Of a DNA stretch of 64,000 nucleotides, positions 1-11,771 are shown piece by piece. Under the pieces are notes generated by a model that had not been told where the DNA came from, did not search any database, and saw only the letters and a program-made list of their open reading frames with translations. The stretch's first letter is position 1. Each line of letters opens with the position of its first letter. This DNA comes from Roseibium album (GTDB lineage Bacteria > Pseudomonadota > Alphaproteobacteria > Rhizobiales > Stappiaceae), in assembly GCA_001404055.1 (NCBI GenBank), contig CXTY01000016.1, positions 62,001-126,000 of the forward strand, read 5' to 3'. Made by a program: the position numbers and the translations under genes.

Positions 1-52
1 AGTGAGCCGTGGCAGCACGATCAACTAAAACTTCGCGCGAACCAAGATTCAT
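1..52 (-). CDS. Possible start of the next pilus gene (cpaC by gene order), cut by the window edge
   Basis: An ATG at 52 reading left is preceded by AAGAGAG, a fair ribosome binding site, and stays open for 17 codons to the window edge (MNLGSREVLVDRAATAH). It starts 44 bases after the cpaB stop on the same strand. In Flp/Tad clusters the gene after cpaB is normally the secretin cpaC. The visible residues are too few to identify the family, so the name rests on gene order alone. Confidence 0.35.
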   Translation of the reverse strand, partial: MNLGSREVLVDRAATAH

Positions 53-64
53 GCTCTCTTGCTT

Positions 65-85
65 GCGGGACTACCGAGGTCCCGC
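65..85. other. Hairpin between cpaB and the next gene
   Basis: GCGGGAC at 65-71 and GTCCCGC at 79-85 form a perfect 7-bp stem with a 7-base loop, in the 44-base gap after cpaB. There is no T-run on the minus strand, so it is not a normal terminator. It could stabilise or segment the pilus mRNA. Confidence 0.45.
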
Positions 86-96
86 CAGATTGCAAT

Positions 97-882
97 CTAT
101 TGATTTTCTTCCGCTTGGAATTCGCCAACAGACCAACGATCAGGGTGTAAGCGAACAAACTTTACATCTCGTCGACTAACTTGCTCAACAACCGCATCGT
201 CCGCTGAATCCTCAGCACTTCGCAAGGCAAGGGCAATTGTGCCGATCTGCTGCGACTGTGCAATAATTTCAGATTGAATCAATGTCATTTCAAGCGTGGC
301 AGTGCGTTGTGGCGACAGGTTCTTGGTGTCCGATTCGCCTGCAGTTGTGCTGTCGATTGCAAGAACGCGAATGTTTTCCAGTATTGTTTCGCTCGTCACG
401 CTGCGGTTTCTGAATTTACGGGTGAGGATAAGATCAACTTTGTCCCCGGGAAGAATGAAACCACCGGCGGCGGTCTCTTGCTCGACCTTCACGGCAATCG
501 CTCGCTTACCTTTGGGGAGGATGGCAGCCATGTACCCCCTGTCGGTATTGATCAATCTTTCGGCTCGGATTGGTTCGCCTGAAAATATTGGCGCCTTGGC
601 AATGCTGCCAAGAAGCTCTTCACGTGCTGATGATCCCTTCTCATTCATCACAACACCGGATGGCACCGCATTTTCTGGCCAATCGACCCACTCGACATCA
701 GTATCAGTCAACTTGCCACCGAGCGGAATGTCTCTGTTGACCACCAGAACCTTTATGCTGCGAGTTTTTTCATGTGGTGGCAGAGGCGCTGCGGCCGGGG
801 TCTCATTGTCCATCACGAGTTGAAATGCCAGGTATCCAGAACCAGCAGCAACAGCCATTACGAAAAGTCGAACGAAGTTCAT
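97..882 (-). CDS. cpaB: Flp pilus assembly protein CpaB/RcpC
   Basis: CpaB is an inner-membrane/periplasmic part of the Tad secretion system and is thought to assist the secretin that exports Flp pili. The 261-residue product has an N-terminal membrane segment (MNFVRLFVMAVAAGSGYLAF), then an SAF-type domain near residues 45-110 (VLVVNRDIPLGGKLTDTDV) and an RcpC/CpaB C-terminal region (LPKGKRAIAVKVEQETAAGG, ILPGDKVDLILT). I chose the ATG at 882, which puts the membrane segment at the N-terminus. The longer frame from 957 adds 25 residues with no membrane logic. It is the first gene of its strand here, with a long AT-rich gap upstream that should hold the promoter. Confidence 0.88.
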   Translation of the reverse strand: MNFVRLFVMAVAAGSGYLAFQLVMDNETPAAAPLPPHEKTRSIKVLVVNRDIPLGGKLTDTDVEWVDWPENAVPSGVVMNEKGSSAREELLGSIAKAPIFSGEPIRAERLINTDRGYMAAILPKGKRAIAVKVEQETAAGGFILPGDKVDLILTRKFRNRSVTSETILENIRVLAIDSTTAGESDTKNLSPQRTATLEMTLIQSEIIAQSQQIGTIALALRSAEDSADDAVVEQVSRRDVKFVRLHPDRWSVGEFQAEENQ

Positions 883-1346
883 TACCAGTATCCAATGTTT
901 CCAGAGGCCTACCCGCAACCTTGAGAAAATCCAGATACGCTGGAAAGGTCCGAGCAACCGACTTCAGGAAACGCGAAAAACTTTTAATACCAACAAAGAA
1001 CGCCGAGTACTTTTAAAACGCATTTTAAATAAATGGTTCAAATCGAATAGTAGCATTAAAATAAGTGTTCAATTTACGATTGATCATATTACGCAGGTTA
1101 GAAGTAAATATTACATTGACATAATCAAAGGAGCTGGAGGTCTTCAACTCTAAAAGCTTGCGCCTAAAATTTGGAGCCATCTATTTGAACGCATTAACAG
1201 ATCTGGACGTGGTACGAGGTGAGAAAAATATTGAGGCAAACAAACTGATTTTCAATAATTTGCATCGCTGCAGCCGGTCGGCTCCAGAGTGGTTCGCCTT
1301 CGTTTGTTTCATCACTCGAGACATACCAGAAGAAAAAATCAGAATT
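883..1346. other. AT-rich intergenic region upstream of cpaB and downstream of dnaE
   Basis: No convincing gene is present; the short open frames here have poor protein composition. Bases 980-1130 are clearly richer in A and T than the surroundings. A perfect 18-base inverted repeat lies at 1012-1029 (TTTAAAA, CGCA, TTTTAAA). The cpaB promoter is expected here. I did not find a CtrA site (TTAA-N7-TTAA) with correct spacing; the nearest match has 8 bases between halves. Confidence 0.5.
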
Positions 1347-4850
<3,504 letters not shown>

Positions 4851-5046
4851 CACGGTGCTCTTAGCATCTTCCAGAATCAGCGCTCAAGTGAAGCGTTTCA
4901 AAAGAGATCTGTCGAGCCGTCAGTCAAGTTGTTACCGTTGTTCTTTTTTCGCCGGGCAAGCACACAGCCACGTGAAACAAAACCACGCGTATGTACCATA
5001 GAAAGTGCTCACACTATCAAATGGCGCACTAGCCTTGCACGACTAC

Positions 5047-5145
5047 CTATCCGGCAGAAAACAGTACCTCAGCCCACACAGTAAGCGTTGTGCAGAAACA
5101 CACCAGGGAACCAAATGCAGCAAAATCGCGAGCGATGTGAAACAT
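5047..5145 (-). CDS. Small SOS-regulated membrane peptide, possible SidA-like cell-division inhibitor
   Basis: A 32-codon frame runs from ATG 5145 to TAG 5047. It begins MFHIARDFAAFGSLVCFC and ends TVWAEVLFSAG. An excellent ribosome binding site, GGAGG, lies five bases before the ATG. The peptide has a short basic start followed by one hydrophobic stretch (about residues 8-29), so it should sit in the inner membrane with one span. A perfect alphaproteobacterial LexA box lies 40-54 bases upstream of the start codon. Known from Caulobacter: SidA is a 29-residue inner-membrane peptide induced by LexA loss that blocks division at the FtsW/FtsN level. The likeness here is size, topology and SOS control; I cannot align the sequences, so the function is inferred. 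It lies between lolD and dnaE on the same strand and might be co-transcribed with dnaE. Confidence 0.62.
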   Translation of the reverse strand: MFHIARDFAAFGSLVCFCTTLTVWAEVLFSAG

Positions 5146-5184
5146 GTCATCCTCCAACATTTAACCGTTGCGTTAAGTGACAAT

Positions 5185-5199
5185 GTTCGATTTTTGTTC
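5185..5199. promoter_or_regulatory. LexA (SOS) box, GTTC-N7-GTTC
   Basis: GTTC at 5185-5188 and GTTC at 5196-5199 are separated by exactly seven bases (GATTTTT). This is the known direct-repeat LexA operator of alphaproteobacteria. It lies upstream of the small membrane-peptide gene read to the left. A TTGCAA at 5203-5208 could serve as a -35 element on that strand, which would place the operator inside the promoter; the matching -10 (CATTGT) is weak. Confidence 0.72.
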
Positions 5200-5261
5200 T
5201 CTTTGCAAGCACTTTTTGTTCTCACTCGCGCTAGGCAAATAAAATTTGCAGAAAACCTCAT

Positions 5262-5276
5262 GTTTTCTTTTTGTTC
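5262..5276. promoter_or_regulatory. Second, one-mismatch LexA-like box
   Basis: GTTT at 5262-5265 and GTTC at 5273-5276 are separated by seven bases, one mismatch from the LexA box consensus. It has the same orientation as the perfect box 77 bases away, and both have a T-run before the second half. It could be a weaker second operator or chance in a T-rich stretch. Confidence 0.35.
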
Positions 5277-5340
5277 TTTGGCTATATTCTCTGTCGTTTG
5301 AAGCGGTAGCAGATCAAGGTCAGGCAATTTATCGGAATTC

Positions 5341-6057
5341 TTACAGGTCTTTTACGTAACCATCCTGCAGGGTTACTGCACGGTCCATTCGGCCCGCAAG
5401 CTCCAGATTATGCGTGACAAACATCGTGGCGACACCCGATGCTCGTACTAACGCCGACAACGCATCAAACACATAGTTGGCAGTATTTGGGTCCAGGTTT
5501 CCAGTTGGCTCGTCCAAAAGAAGAATGCGCGGTGCATTGGCAACGGCACGTGCAACCGCGACCCTTTGCTGCTCACCACCGGAAAGCTCTGATGGGCGAT
5601 GTTTGCCACGATCGCCAAGACGCATGTAGTCGAGCAGTTCGTCCGCTCGCTCCGCCGCAACCGTTTTTGGCAAACCACGGATCATCTGTGGCATCATGAT
5701 GTTTTCCTGAGCCGTAAATTCAGGAAGCAGATGATGAAACTGGTAAACAAATCCGATGTCATTCCGTCGGATGGACGTGCGTTCGTTATCTGACAATTCA
5801 GAACAATTGACCGGTCCCAGGAAGACATCCCCGTCATCAGGTCGCTCCAACAGTCCCGCAATATGCAGCAAGGTCGATTTCCCTGTGCCCGATGCCGCGA
5901 CCAGCGCCACCATTTCACCAGCCTCGATCCGAAGATCGGCGCCCTTCAGGATATGGAGTTGCCGGTCACCTTCATCAAAACTGCGGGTAATGCCCGAAAG
6001 TTCGAGGGCAGCAGGTGCAAGTTGCGGTGCACGACGCGGATCAACGGCCATGTCCAT
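5341..6057 (-). CDS. lolD: Lipoprotein-releasing system ATP-binding protein LolD
   Basis: LolD is the cytoplasmic ATPase of the Lol complex, which extracts outer-membrane lipoproteins from the inner membrane and hands them to LolA. The 238-residue protein shows a Walker A-type loop ([16 protein letters not shown], about residue 55), a Q-loop region ([14 protein letters not shown]), the ABC signature [14 protein letters not shown] and Walker B with its glutamate ([13 protein letters not shown]). It starts 11 bases after the stop of the permease gene, so the two are surely one operon. MacB-type ATPases are related, but the neighbour and length favour LolD. Confidence 0.94.
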   Translation of the reverse strand: MDMAVDPRRAPQLAPAALELSGITRSFDEGDRQLHILKGADLRIEAGEMVALVAASGTGKSTLLHIAGLLERPDDGDVFLGPVNCSELSDNERTSIRRNDIGFVYQFHHLLPEFTAQENIMMPQMIRGLPKTVAAERADELLDYMRLGDRGKHRPSELSGGEQQRVAVARAVANAPRILLLDEPTGNLDPNTANYVFDALSALVRASGVATMFVTHNLELAGRMDRAVTLQDGYVKDL

Positions 6058-6068
6058 CTCCCGTCTCC

Positions 6069-7373
6069 CTATTCATACCGTAGCGCTTCAACCGGATCGA
6101 GCCGGGCAGCCCGCCACGCAGGATAAACGGTTGCCAGCAGAGAAAGGCCGAGTGCCATGACAAGAACGGTGATCGTCTCTCCGCTGTCGATATCAGCGGG
6201 CAGCCGCGAGAGAAAATAGAGTTCGGGCGAAAAGAGCTCCGTTGTCGTAAGCCATGAAACAAACTGACGAATGCTCTCAATATTGAGGCACACGACCAGA
6301 CCTAGCGCAAATCCAGCCAGTGTCCCAACGCAGCCGATGCTTGCACCGGTAATCAGGAATATACGCATGACCGCACCACGTGTCGTACCCATCGTGCGCA
6401 GGATTGCAATGTCCTTGCCCTTGTCTTTGACCAGCATGATCATGCCAGAAATGATATTCAGCGCCGCAACAAGAACGATCAGCGTCAGGATAATGAACAT
6501 TACGTTCCGCTCCACTTCCAGAGCGGCAAAGAAGGTGACATTGCGCTGACGCCAGTCGGTTACAAATGTCGGTCGGTCCGCAGCATCTTCGATGGCCTGT
6601 TTCATGACCCCGACATTGTCTGGGTCGAGCACGTAAATCTCAATCCCTGTTACTTTGTCGCCCATGTTGAAATAGGCCTGCGCCTCTTCCAATGGCATGA
6701 ACAGGAACGTGGCGTCATATTCACTCATACCGATTTCGAAGATTGCGGAAACCGGATAGGACTTTACACGTGGCGTAACCCCCATGGGAGTCACACTGCC
6801 GCGCGGAGAAATAATGGTGATGTTATCGCCGGCCATGATCCCGAGCTGCCGCGCCATCCCAGAACCGATTGCGACCCCCTCGCCCGCATCAAATCCGTCC
6901 AGCGTGCCGGAAAGCACGTTTTTGGAAACCAACGGTATGCGGCGAAGATCACTTTCGTCGACACCGCGCACCAGTGCGCCCAGGTTGCCGGCGGGTCCTG
7001 AAACCAGCGCCTGCCCTTCGACAAAAGGCATAGCGCTCACGACATCAGGAACGCCTTCCAGACGTTTTGAAACGGGATCATAATCATTCAGCGGCAAATC
7101 GATCGGTTGGACCAACATGTGCCCGTTGATACCGAGGATCTTGCCAAGAAGCTCAGACCGGAAACCGTTCATCACCGCCATGACGATGATAAGCGTGGCG
7201 ACCCCTAGCATTATGCCGGCAAACGAAAACCCTGCGATCACCGAAATGAAGGTTTCCTTGCGCCTGGAGCGCAGGTAACGCCCCGCGATCATCCATTCAA
7301 AGGCAGAAAAAGGGCGCGTGGGAGCAGTTGACTGCTGGCCCTCTTCAACGTTCGCCGTATCTACTGCTGTCAT
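6069..7373 (-). CDS. lolC: Lipoprotein-releasing ABC transporter permease, LolC/LolE family
   Basis: This is the membrane partner of LolD in lipoprotein release. The 434-residue product has an N-terminal membrane helix after [20 protein letters not shown], a periplasmic MacB-like core, and three C-terminal helices in an FtsX-type domain ([53 protein letters not shown]). Alphaproteobacteria usually have one permease that covers the LolC and LolE roles, and only one is seen here. The order proS, lolC, lolD, dnaE on one strand is typical of the group. Confidence 0.92.
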   Translation of the reverse strand: MTAVDTANVEEGQQSTAPTRPFSAFEWMIAGRYLRSRRKETFISVIAGFSFAGIMLGVATLIIVMAVMNGFRSELLGKILGINGHMLVQPIDLPLNDYDPVSKRLEGVPDVVSAMPFVEGQALVSGPAGNLGALVRGVDESDLRRIPLVSKNVLSGTLDGFDAGEGVAIGSGMARQLGIMAGDNITIISPRGSVTPMGVTPRVKSYPVSAIFEIGMSEYDATFLFMPLEEAQAYFNMGDKVTGIEIYVLDPDNVGVMKQAIEDAADRPTFVTDWRQRNVTFFAALEVERNVMFIILTLIVLVAALNIISGMIMLVKDKGKDIAILRTMGTTRGAVMRIFLITGASIGCVGTLAGFALGLVVCLNIESIRQFVSWLTTTELFSPELYFLSRLPADIDSGETITVLVMALGLSLLATVYPAWRAARLDPVEALRYE

Positions 7374-7452
7374 CGTCCATCCATCTCAGCAATGCCCGAC
7401 GGGTTGCAGAAACACGCAACCGAATCCCCGCCCTGAGGATCACCGGACTTGA

Positions 7453-8784
7453 TCAGTCCGTCAATGCCGCCGTCAGCTTGTTCAAGGTTGCTTCCGGCGT
7501 TAGCATTTCTTTTTCCCCAGTTGCGCGGTCCTTGACCTCCAAAAGGCCGTCTTTCAGGCCCCGTGGCCCGGCCACAACCTGGAACGGCAACCCAATAAGA
7601 TCCATCGTGGCGAACTTTGCGCCCGCACGCGTATCTGTCTCGTCATAGAGAACCTCGATGCCTGCAGCTTCGAGTTTGGCATATAGATCTTCAGAGACCG
7701 TGTCAGTCAGCTCATTACCCGGCTTCAGGTTGACCAATCCGACATGGAAAGGTGCGACAGACTTCGGCCATATGATTCCGTTCTCATCATGATTTGCTTC
7801 GATCAAGGCACCAACAAGGCGCGAGACCCCCACACCATAAGACCCCATATGCACCGGCACTTCAGTACCTTCGGACGTTGCCACTTTTGCTCCCAATGGT
7901 TCGGAATATTTGGTGCCGAAATAGAACGTCTGTCCGACTTCGATACCGCGTGCAACGATCCGCTTGTCTTCCGGAACGGAGGCCTCGAATTCGGCCTTGT
8001 CCACGACGTCTTCTGTCGCCGCATAGTGCGACGTCCAGTCCTTTACGATAGAGCTCAGGTCGCTATCGAAGTCGATGTCTTCTCCGGGCGTCGCCTTGTT
8101 CAGATAATCTGAATGGCAATAGACTTCGCTTTCGCCCGTATCGGCAAGAACAATGAACTCGTGACTAAGGTCACCGCCTATCGGGCCGGTCTCTGCACGC
8201 ATGGGGATCGCCGTCAGACCCATGCGCTTGTAGGTACGCAAGTAAGCAACAAACATCCGATTGTAGGCTTCAAACGCCTTTTCCTGATCCAGATCGAAGG
8301 AATAGGCATCCTTCATCAGAAATTCACGGCCACGCATGACACCAAAACGCGGACGCACTTCGTCCCGGAACTTCCACTGGATGTGATAAAGGTTCATCGG
8401 CAGATCCTTGTAGGACCGCACGTAGCTGCGAAATATTTCGGTGATCATCTCTTCGTTTGTCGGCCCATAGAGCATGTCACGCTCGTGCCGGTCAGTGATG
8501 CGCAGCATTTCCTTGCCGTAAGCATCATAACGGCCGCTTTCACGCCAGAGATCAGCGGACTGAATTGTCGGCATGAGCAGTTGAACTGCGCCGGCGCGTG
8601 CCTGTTCTTCTTCCACGATCCGTTCGATCTTGCGCAGCACCTTAAGCCCAAGCGGCAACCAGGAATAAATTCCCGAAGATTGCTGGCGAACCATGCCTGC
8701 ACGCAGCATCAACCGGTGCGAAACAATCTCCGCTTCCTTGGGCGTTTCTTTCAAGATCGGCAGGAAATATCGGGAAAGACGCAT
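7453..8784 (-). CDS. proS: Prolyl-tRNA synthetase, short alphaproteobacterial type
   Basis: The enzyme charges tRNA-Pro with proline (EC 6.1.1.15) in the cytoplasm. The start [20 protein letters not shown] at ATG 8784 is the usual N-terminus of the family, so the longer frame from 8853 is not used. At 443 residues it lacks the large editing insertion of the E. coli type; the catalytic core runs through motif 1 ([17 protein letters not shown]), motif 2 ([20 protein letters not shown]) and motif 3 ([16 protein letters not shown]), followed by the anticodon-binding domain. GAGAG upstream of the ATG may be the ribosome binding site. Confidence 0.95.
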   Translation of the reverse strand: MRLSRYFLPILKETPKEAEIVSHRLMLRAGMVRQQSSGIYSWLPLGLKVLRKIERIVEEEQARAGAVQLLMPTIQSADLWRESGRYDAYGKEMLRITDRHERDMLYGPTNEEMITEIFRSYVRSYKDLPMNLYHIQWKFRDEVRPRFGVMRGREFLMKDAYSFDLDQEKAFEAYNRMFVAYLRTYKRMGLTAIPMRAETGPIGGDLSHEFIVLADTGESEVYCHSDYLNKATPGEDIDFDSDLSSIVKDWTSHYAATEDVVDKAEFEASVPEDKRIVARGIEVGQTFYFGTKYSEPLGAKVATSEGTEVPVHMGSYGVGVSRLVGALIEANHDENGIIWPKSVAPFHVGLVNLKPGNELTDTVSEDLYAKLEAAGIEVLYDETDTRAGAKFATMDLIGLPFQVVAGPRGLKDGLLEVKDRATGEKEMLTPEATLNKLTAALTD

Positions 8785-9065
8785 GAAAATTCTCTCACTC
8801 TTGGCAAAGCCTGTTTGGTGGGCAGTCAAAGCGCAAGCAGAACCTAAAAACAAGCCTTTTGCGCGACAGCTGCTGCCTTATACATAATTTGCGGTAAAAA
8901 CGGCCAAAAATAGGAGAAAATCCAATGTTTTGCCGCCTCATAAATTCAGTTCCAGATGCCTCCAATCGACCGCTAGGGAAATAGGCAGGCAAAAAAGATA
9001 AGCTACCTGCGACAAATAGGTGACAAGCCCGATTCATTCCGGTAGGTTCCTCGCAATAATGAAAA

Positions 9066-9247
9066 GATGCCTCGGCAGAAATGCCAAGAAGCTCAAAGAC
9101 ATCGCGGTCTGAGTCTTGGGAGGAAGGACCCTCTGGCGCACCTTTTGGTTCGCAGCCGCCCAGCTAGGTTGTTACAACGACCGGTAAGGGATCGGGGTCA
9201 GTTTGGACGCGGAACTTATTAAAGGCAGAGCTTGGCTCTGCCTTTTT
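9066..9247 (+). ncRNA. Candidate structured RNA ending in a strong terminator
   Basis: The 520-base gap between proS and the DUF1467 gene contains a run of clean hairpins on the plus strand. GGCA-GAAA-TGCC is at 9074-9085. CTC/GAG plus AGAC/GTCT is at 9092-9113. CTGG/CCAG at 9133-9163 encloses ACC-TTTT-GGT. GGTTGT-TACA-ACGACC is at 9167-9182, and the terminator is at 9224-9247. A possible promoter lies just before it (TTCATT at 9033-9038, 16 bases, AATAAT at 9055-9060). No protein-coding gene on the plus strand needs this terminator. I could not match it to tmRNA, SRP RNA, RNase P RNA or 6S RNA from memory. Start and family are uncertain. Confidence 0.45.
9224..9247. terminator. Strong Rho-independent terminator, best on the plus strand
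   Basis: GGCAGAGC (9224-9231), loop TTG, GCTCTGCC (9235-9242) and then TTTTTCTTT give a textbook plus-strand terminator. On the minus strand the tail is TTTAAT, weaker but probably able to end transcripts coming from the nuo-birA-rnj-mce-DUF1467 direction. Confidence 0.88.
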
Positions 9248-9303
9248 CTTTGTCTGCTAATCAAACGAATTCAAATGTGTGACAGCCAGTATTACTGCCA
9301 CGT

Positions 9304-9594
9304 TTATCCGCCCGGTTGGCTGTACTTGCTGCTGGGCGGGTTTAAAAACGGAATGTCATCGAGCCCGTAACCTGATTCCCGCAGGGTGATATAACTTGCA
9401 AAAACAATCGTTGTAATCACGGTCGTTGCAACAATCACTTTCAGAAACTTCGGTTTGTGCGGCGCGCTTGGCTCGGTGCCCGGGACCACGTCGCCCGCTT
9501 CTTCCTGCGTCCGATGTAGACCGAAGGGCAGGATTGCGAACAGGATGATCCACCAGAGCAGGAAATAGACAGCCAGGCCAAATGCCACCGACAT
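9304..9594 (-). CDS. DUF1467 family small membrane protein
   Basis: The 96-residue protein has two predicted membrane helices (LAVYFLLWWIILFAILPFGL and FLKVIVATTVITTIVFASYI) joined by a polar segment with HRTQEEAGDVVPGTEPSAPH, the usual look of DUF1467 proteins. The function of this family is unknown. It starts five bases after the mce stop and is almost always found between mce and proS in alphaproteobacteria, so it is co-transcribed with metabolic genes and not with a membrane complex. Confidence 0.85.
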   Translation of the reverse strand: MSVAFGLAVYFLLWWIILFAILPFGLHRTQEEAGDVVPGTEPSAPHKPKFLKVIVATTVITTIVFASYITLRESGYGLDDIPFLNPPSSKYSQPGG

Positions 9595-9599
9595 TCTCG

Positions 9600-10004
9600 T
9601 TACGCCTCTTCCAACTCGGTCAAGGTGCCGAGGAAGTCCTTCGGGTGCAGAAACAGAACCGGCTTTCCATGTGCCCCGATTTTTGGCTCACCGTCACCAA
9701 GCACGCGCGCGCCATCGGCCACAAGCTTGTCCCTGGCAGCAATGATATTGTCCACTTCATAGCAGACATGATGGATACCGCCGGAAGGGTTCTTTTCCAG
9801 GAACTTGTTGATCGGCGAGTTCTCGCCAAGCGGTTCAAGCAACTCGATTTTGGTGTTCGGCAAGGTGATAAACACAGTGCTGACACCATGATCAGGTTGT
9901 TCTTCCTTGGCAGAGACCTCAGCGCCGAGTGTGTCGCGGTACACTGCGGTCGCTGCTGCAATGTCCGATACAGCAATGGCGACGTGATTAAGCCGTCCGA
10001 TCAT
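9600..10004 (-). CDS. mce: Methylmalonyl-CoA epimerase
   Basis: The enzyme interconverts (R)- and (S)-methylmalonyl-CoA (EC 5.1.99.1) in propionyl-CoA breakdown. The 134-residue protein is a VOC-fold member with MIGRLNHVAIAVSDIAAATA at the start (metal-ligand His 7), GGIHHVCYEVDNIIAA in the middle and a C-terminal metal glutamate near LTELEEA. The ATG at 10004 has GAGGA about six bases upstream. Gene order rnj-mce-DUF1467 is standard in this group. Other VOC enzymes look alike, but length and context fit the epimerase. Confidence 0.9.
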   Translation of the reverse strand: MIGRLNHVAIAVSDIAAATAVYRDTLGAEVSAKEEQPDHGVSTVFITLPNTKIELLEPLGENSPINKFLEKNPSGGIHHVCYEVDNIIAARDKLVADGARVLGDGEPKIGAHGKPVLFLHPKDFLGTLTELEEA

Positions 10005-10049
10005 TCAAGTTCCTCCAATGGGCACCACCGTCACCGGCTGCCACAATGC

Positions 10050-11729
10050 TTATACCTGGGTCACCATCACCTTGCAGAGCGTCTTTTTGCCCCAGACGTC
10101 CAGGATCTCGGAGCGTGCGGCTCGTCTGGCGGCTTCACCTACCAGATCCTTGTCCTTTCGCCGAGATTTCGGAATGCTCGTTACCGCGCCTCTTACAGCC
10201 TTGATAACGATATCTTCCATTGGGTCGCCTTCATCATCGGTATCGGGCAATCCCAGCAAGGTCACTTGCGGGTCATCTAGCAGATCTCCAGCCCGGTTGA
10301 CGACCAGAGCAACAACTGCAGCTCCGGCAAAGGACAACTTCCGTCTCTCACGAACCCCGGTTACTTCCGGGTCGTCCAGAATTTCGCCATCCTTTACCAG
10401 AATGCCGGACGGCGCTTCGTCGATGATTGCGGCTTTGCCCGCCACAAGACGGATGATGTCTCCGTTTTTCCCGCGGACCACTTCCGGAACACCCTGTTCC
10501 TTCGCAAACGCCGCATGAGCAGCAAGATGCAATGGTTCGCCGTGGACTGGAAGCACGACTTTCGGCTTTAGCAATTTGTATAGCTGCTGGAGTTCGCCGC
10601 GCCTTGGATGACCGGAAACATGCACCAGGGCATCCTTGTCGGTGATGATCTCGACATCACTGTCTGCCAGATTGTTCAGAACTTCACTGACGGCTTTTTC
10701 GTTACCCGGAATGGTTCGGGAGGAGAAAATGACCGTATCGCCCTTGGTGAGCGCGATATTGCGGTGATCACCAGCCGCAATTCGTGCCAGAGCTGCCCTG
10801 CTCTCGCCCTGCGATCCGGTACATAGGAGGACAACCTTGTCTCTTGGCAGATAACCGTAGGCCTCTTCATCATGAAATGACTTGAGCCCATCCAGATAGT
10901 CCAGCTCACCTGCAACATCGATAACACGATGCATGGAGCGGCCAACGACGACGACATCCCTCTCATTGGCTGCGGCAGCTAGAGAAATCGCGCGAATACG
11001 CGCAACGTTTGACGCAAATGTCGTGACCGCGATCCGGTGCTTGGCCTGCGCCATCACTTTTTTCAGCTCTTCCGCCACATCAGTTTCGCTAGGACTGACC
11101 CCGTCCCGCACCGCGTTGGTGCTGTCGCAAACAAGCGCCATAACACCTTCACGTCCAAGCTCGGCAAGCCTGTCCATATCGATTGGCAACCCGACACCCG
11201 GTGTCGGATCAATCTTCCAGTCGCCTGTGTGAAGGATCATTCCGGCAGGCGTGCGGATCGCGAGCGCGCAAGGCTCAGGAATCGAATGCGCCATTGCGAC
11301 AAATTCAACGTCGAAAGGACCGATTTTGTGCCGCTCACCTTGTTTAACGACAGTAACCGGAACTTCCTCTGCCCCACGTTCACTCTCGGTTTTCGCCGCA
11401 AGCAGACCAGCTGTAAACGCCGTTGCATAAACCGGAACCTTAAGGAAAGGCCACAGGTGAAGAATAGCGCCATAGTGATCTTCGTGAGCATGGGTGATTA
11501 CCATACCCGCGATGTTGTTGACCTCGTCTTCCAGAAACTTGATGTCTGGTACAACCACGTCAATGCCCGGCAGTTCGGGGCCTGCGAAACTCACGCCGCA
11601 GTCAACGATCAGCCACGTACGATTCGTTGCCGGACCGTAACCGTAAAGGCCGAGGTTCATGCCGATTTCACCGACCCCGCCCAGAGGCAGAAACACGATG
11701 TCGTTCTTGTTATCTTTGGCCGAAGCCAT
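10050..11729 (-). CDS. rnj: Ribonuclease J
   Basis: RNase J is a metallo-beta-lactamase/beta-CASP nuclease with 5'-to-3' exonuclease and endonuclease activity in mRNA decay and rRNA maturation. The 559-residue protein carries the metal motif THAHEDHYGAI near residue 80, AMAHSIPEPCALAI and HTGDWKIDPTP further on, VSGHPRRGE and PVHGEPLHL for the beta-CASP region, and a C-terminal domain. A very good AGGAG lies before the ATG at 11729. RNase E is also encoded in this window (from 62834), the usual alphaproteobacterial combination of both enzymes. Confidence 0.94.
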   Translation of the reverse strand: MASAKDNKNDIVFLPLGGVGEIGMNLGLYGYGPATNRTWLIVDCGVSFAGPELPGIDVVVPDIKFLEDEVNNIAGMVITHAHEDHYGAILHLWPFLKVPVYATAFTAGLLAAKTESERGAEEVPVTVVKQGERHKIGPFDVEFVAMAHSIPEPCALAIRTPAGMILHTGDWKIDPTPGVGLPIDMDRLAELGREGVMALVCDSTNAVRDGVSPSETDVAEELKKVMAQAKHRIAVTTFASNVARIRAISLAAAANERDVVVVGRSMHRVIDVAGELDYLDGLKSFHDEEAYGYLPRDKVVLLCTGSQGESRAALARIAAGDHRNIALTKGDTVIFSSRTIPGNEKAVSEVLNNLADSDVEIITDKDALVHVSGHPRRGELQQLYKLLKPKVVLPVHGEPLHLAAHAAFAKEQGVPEVVRGKNGDIIRLVAGKAAIIDEAPSGILVKDGEILDDPEVTGVRERRKLSFAGAAVVALVVNRAGDLLDDPQVTLLGLPDTDDEGDPMEDIVIKAVRGAVTSIPKSRRKDKDLVGEAARRAARSEILDVWGKKTLCKVMVTQV

Positions 11730-11771
11730 GAATTGCTCCTTTAGACCTCATCGCTGGTGGGATCCGACCGG

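Noticed and set aside
8785..9247. Permuted tmRNA (ssrA) in the proS-DUF1467 gap
   Set aside because: No alanine-asparagine-aspartate tag coding sequence and no proper tRNA-like T-arm could be found.
9066..9247. SRP RNA or RNase P RNA
   Set aside because: The conserved GGAAGGNAGCA loop of SRP RNA and the RNase P core motifs are absent.
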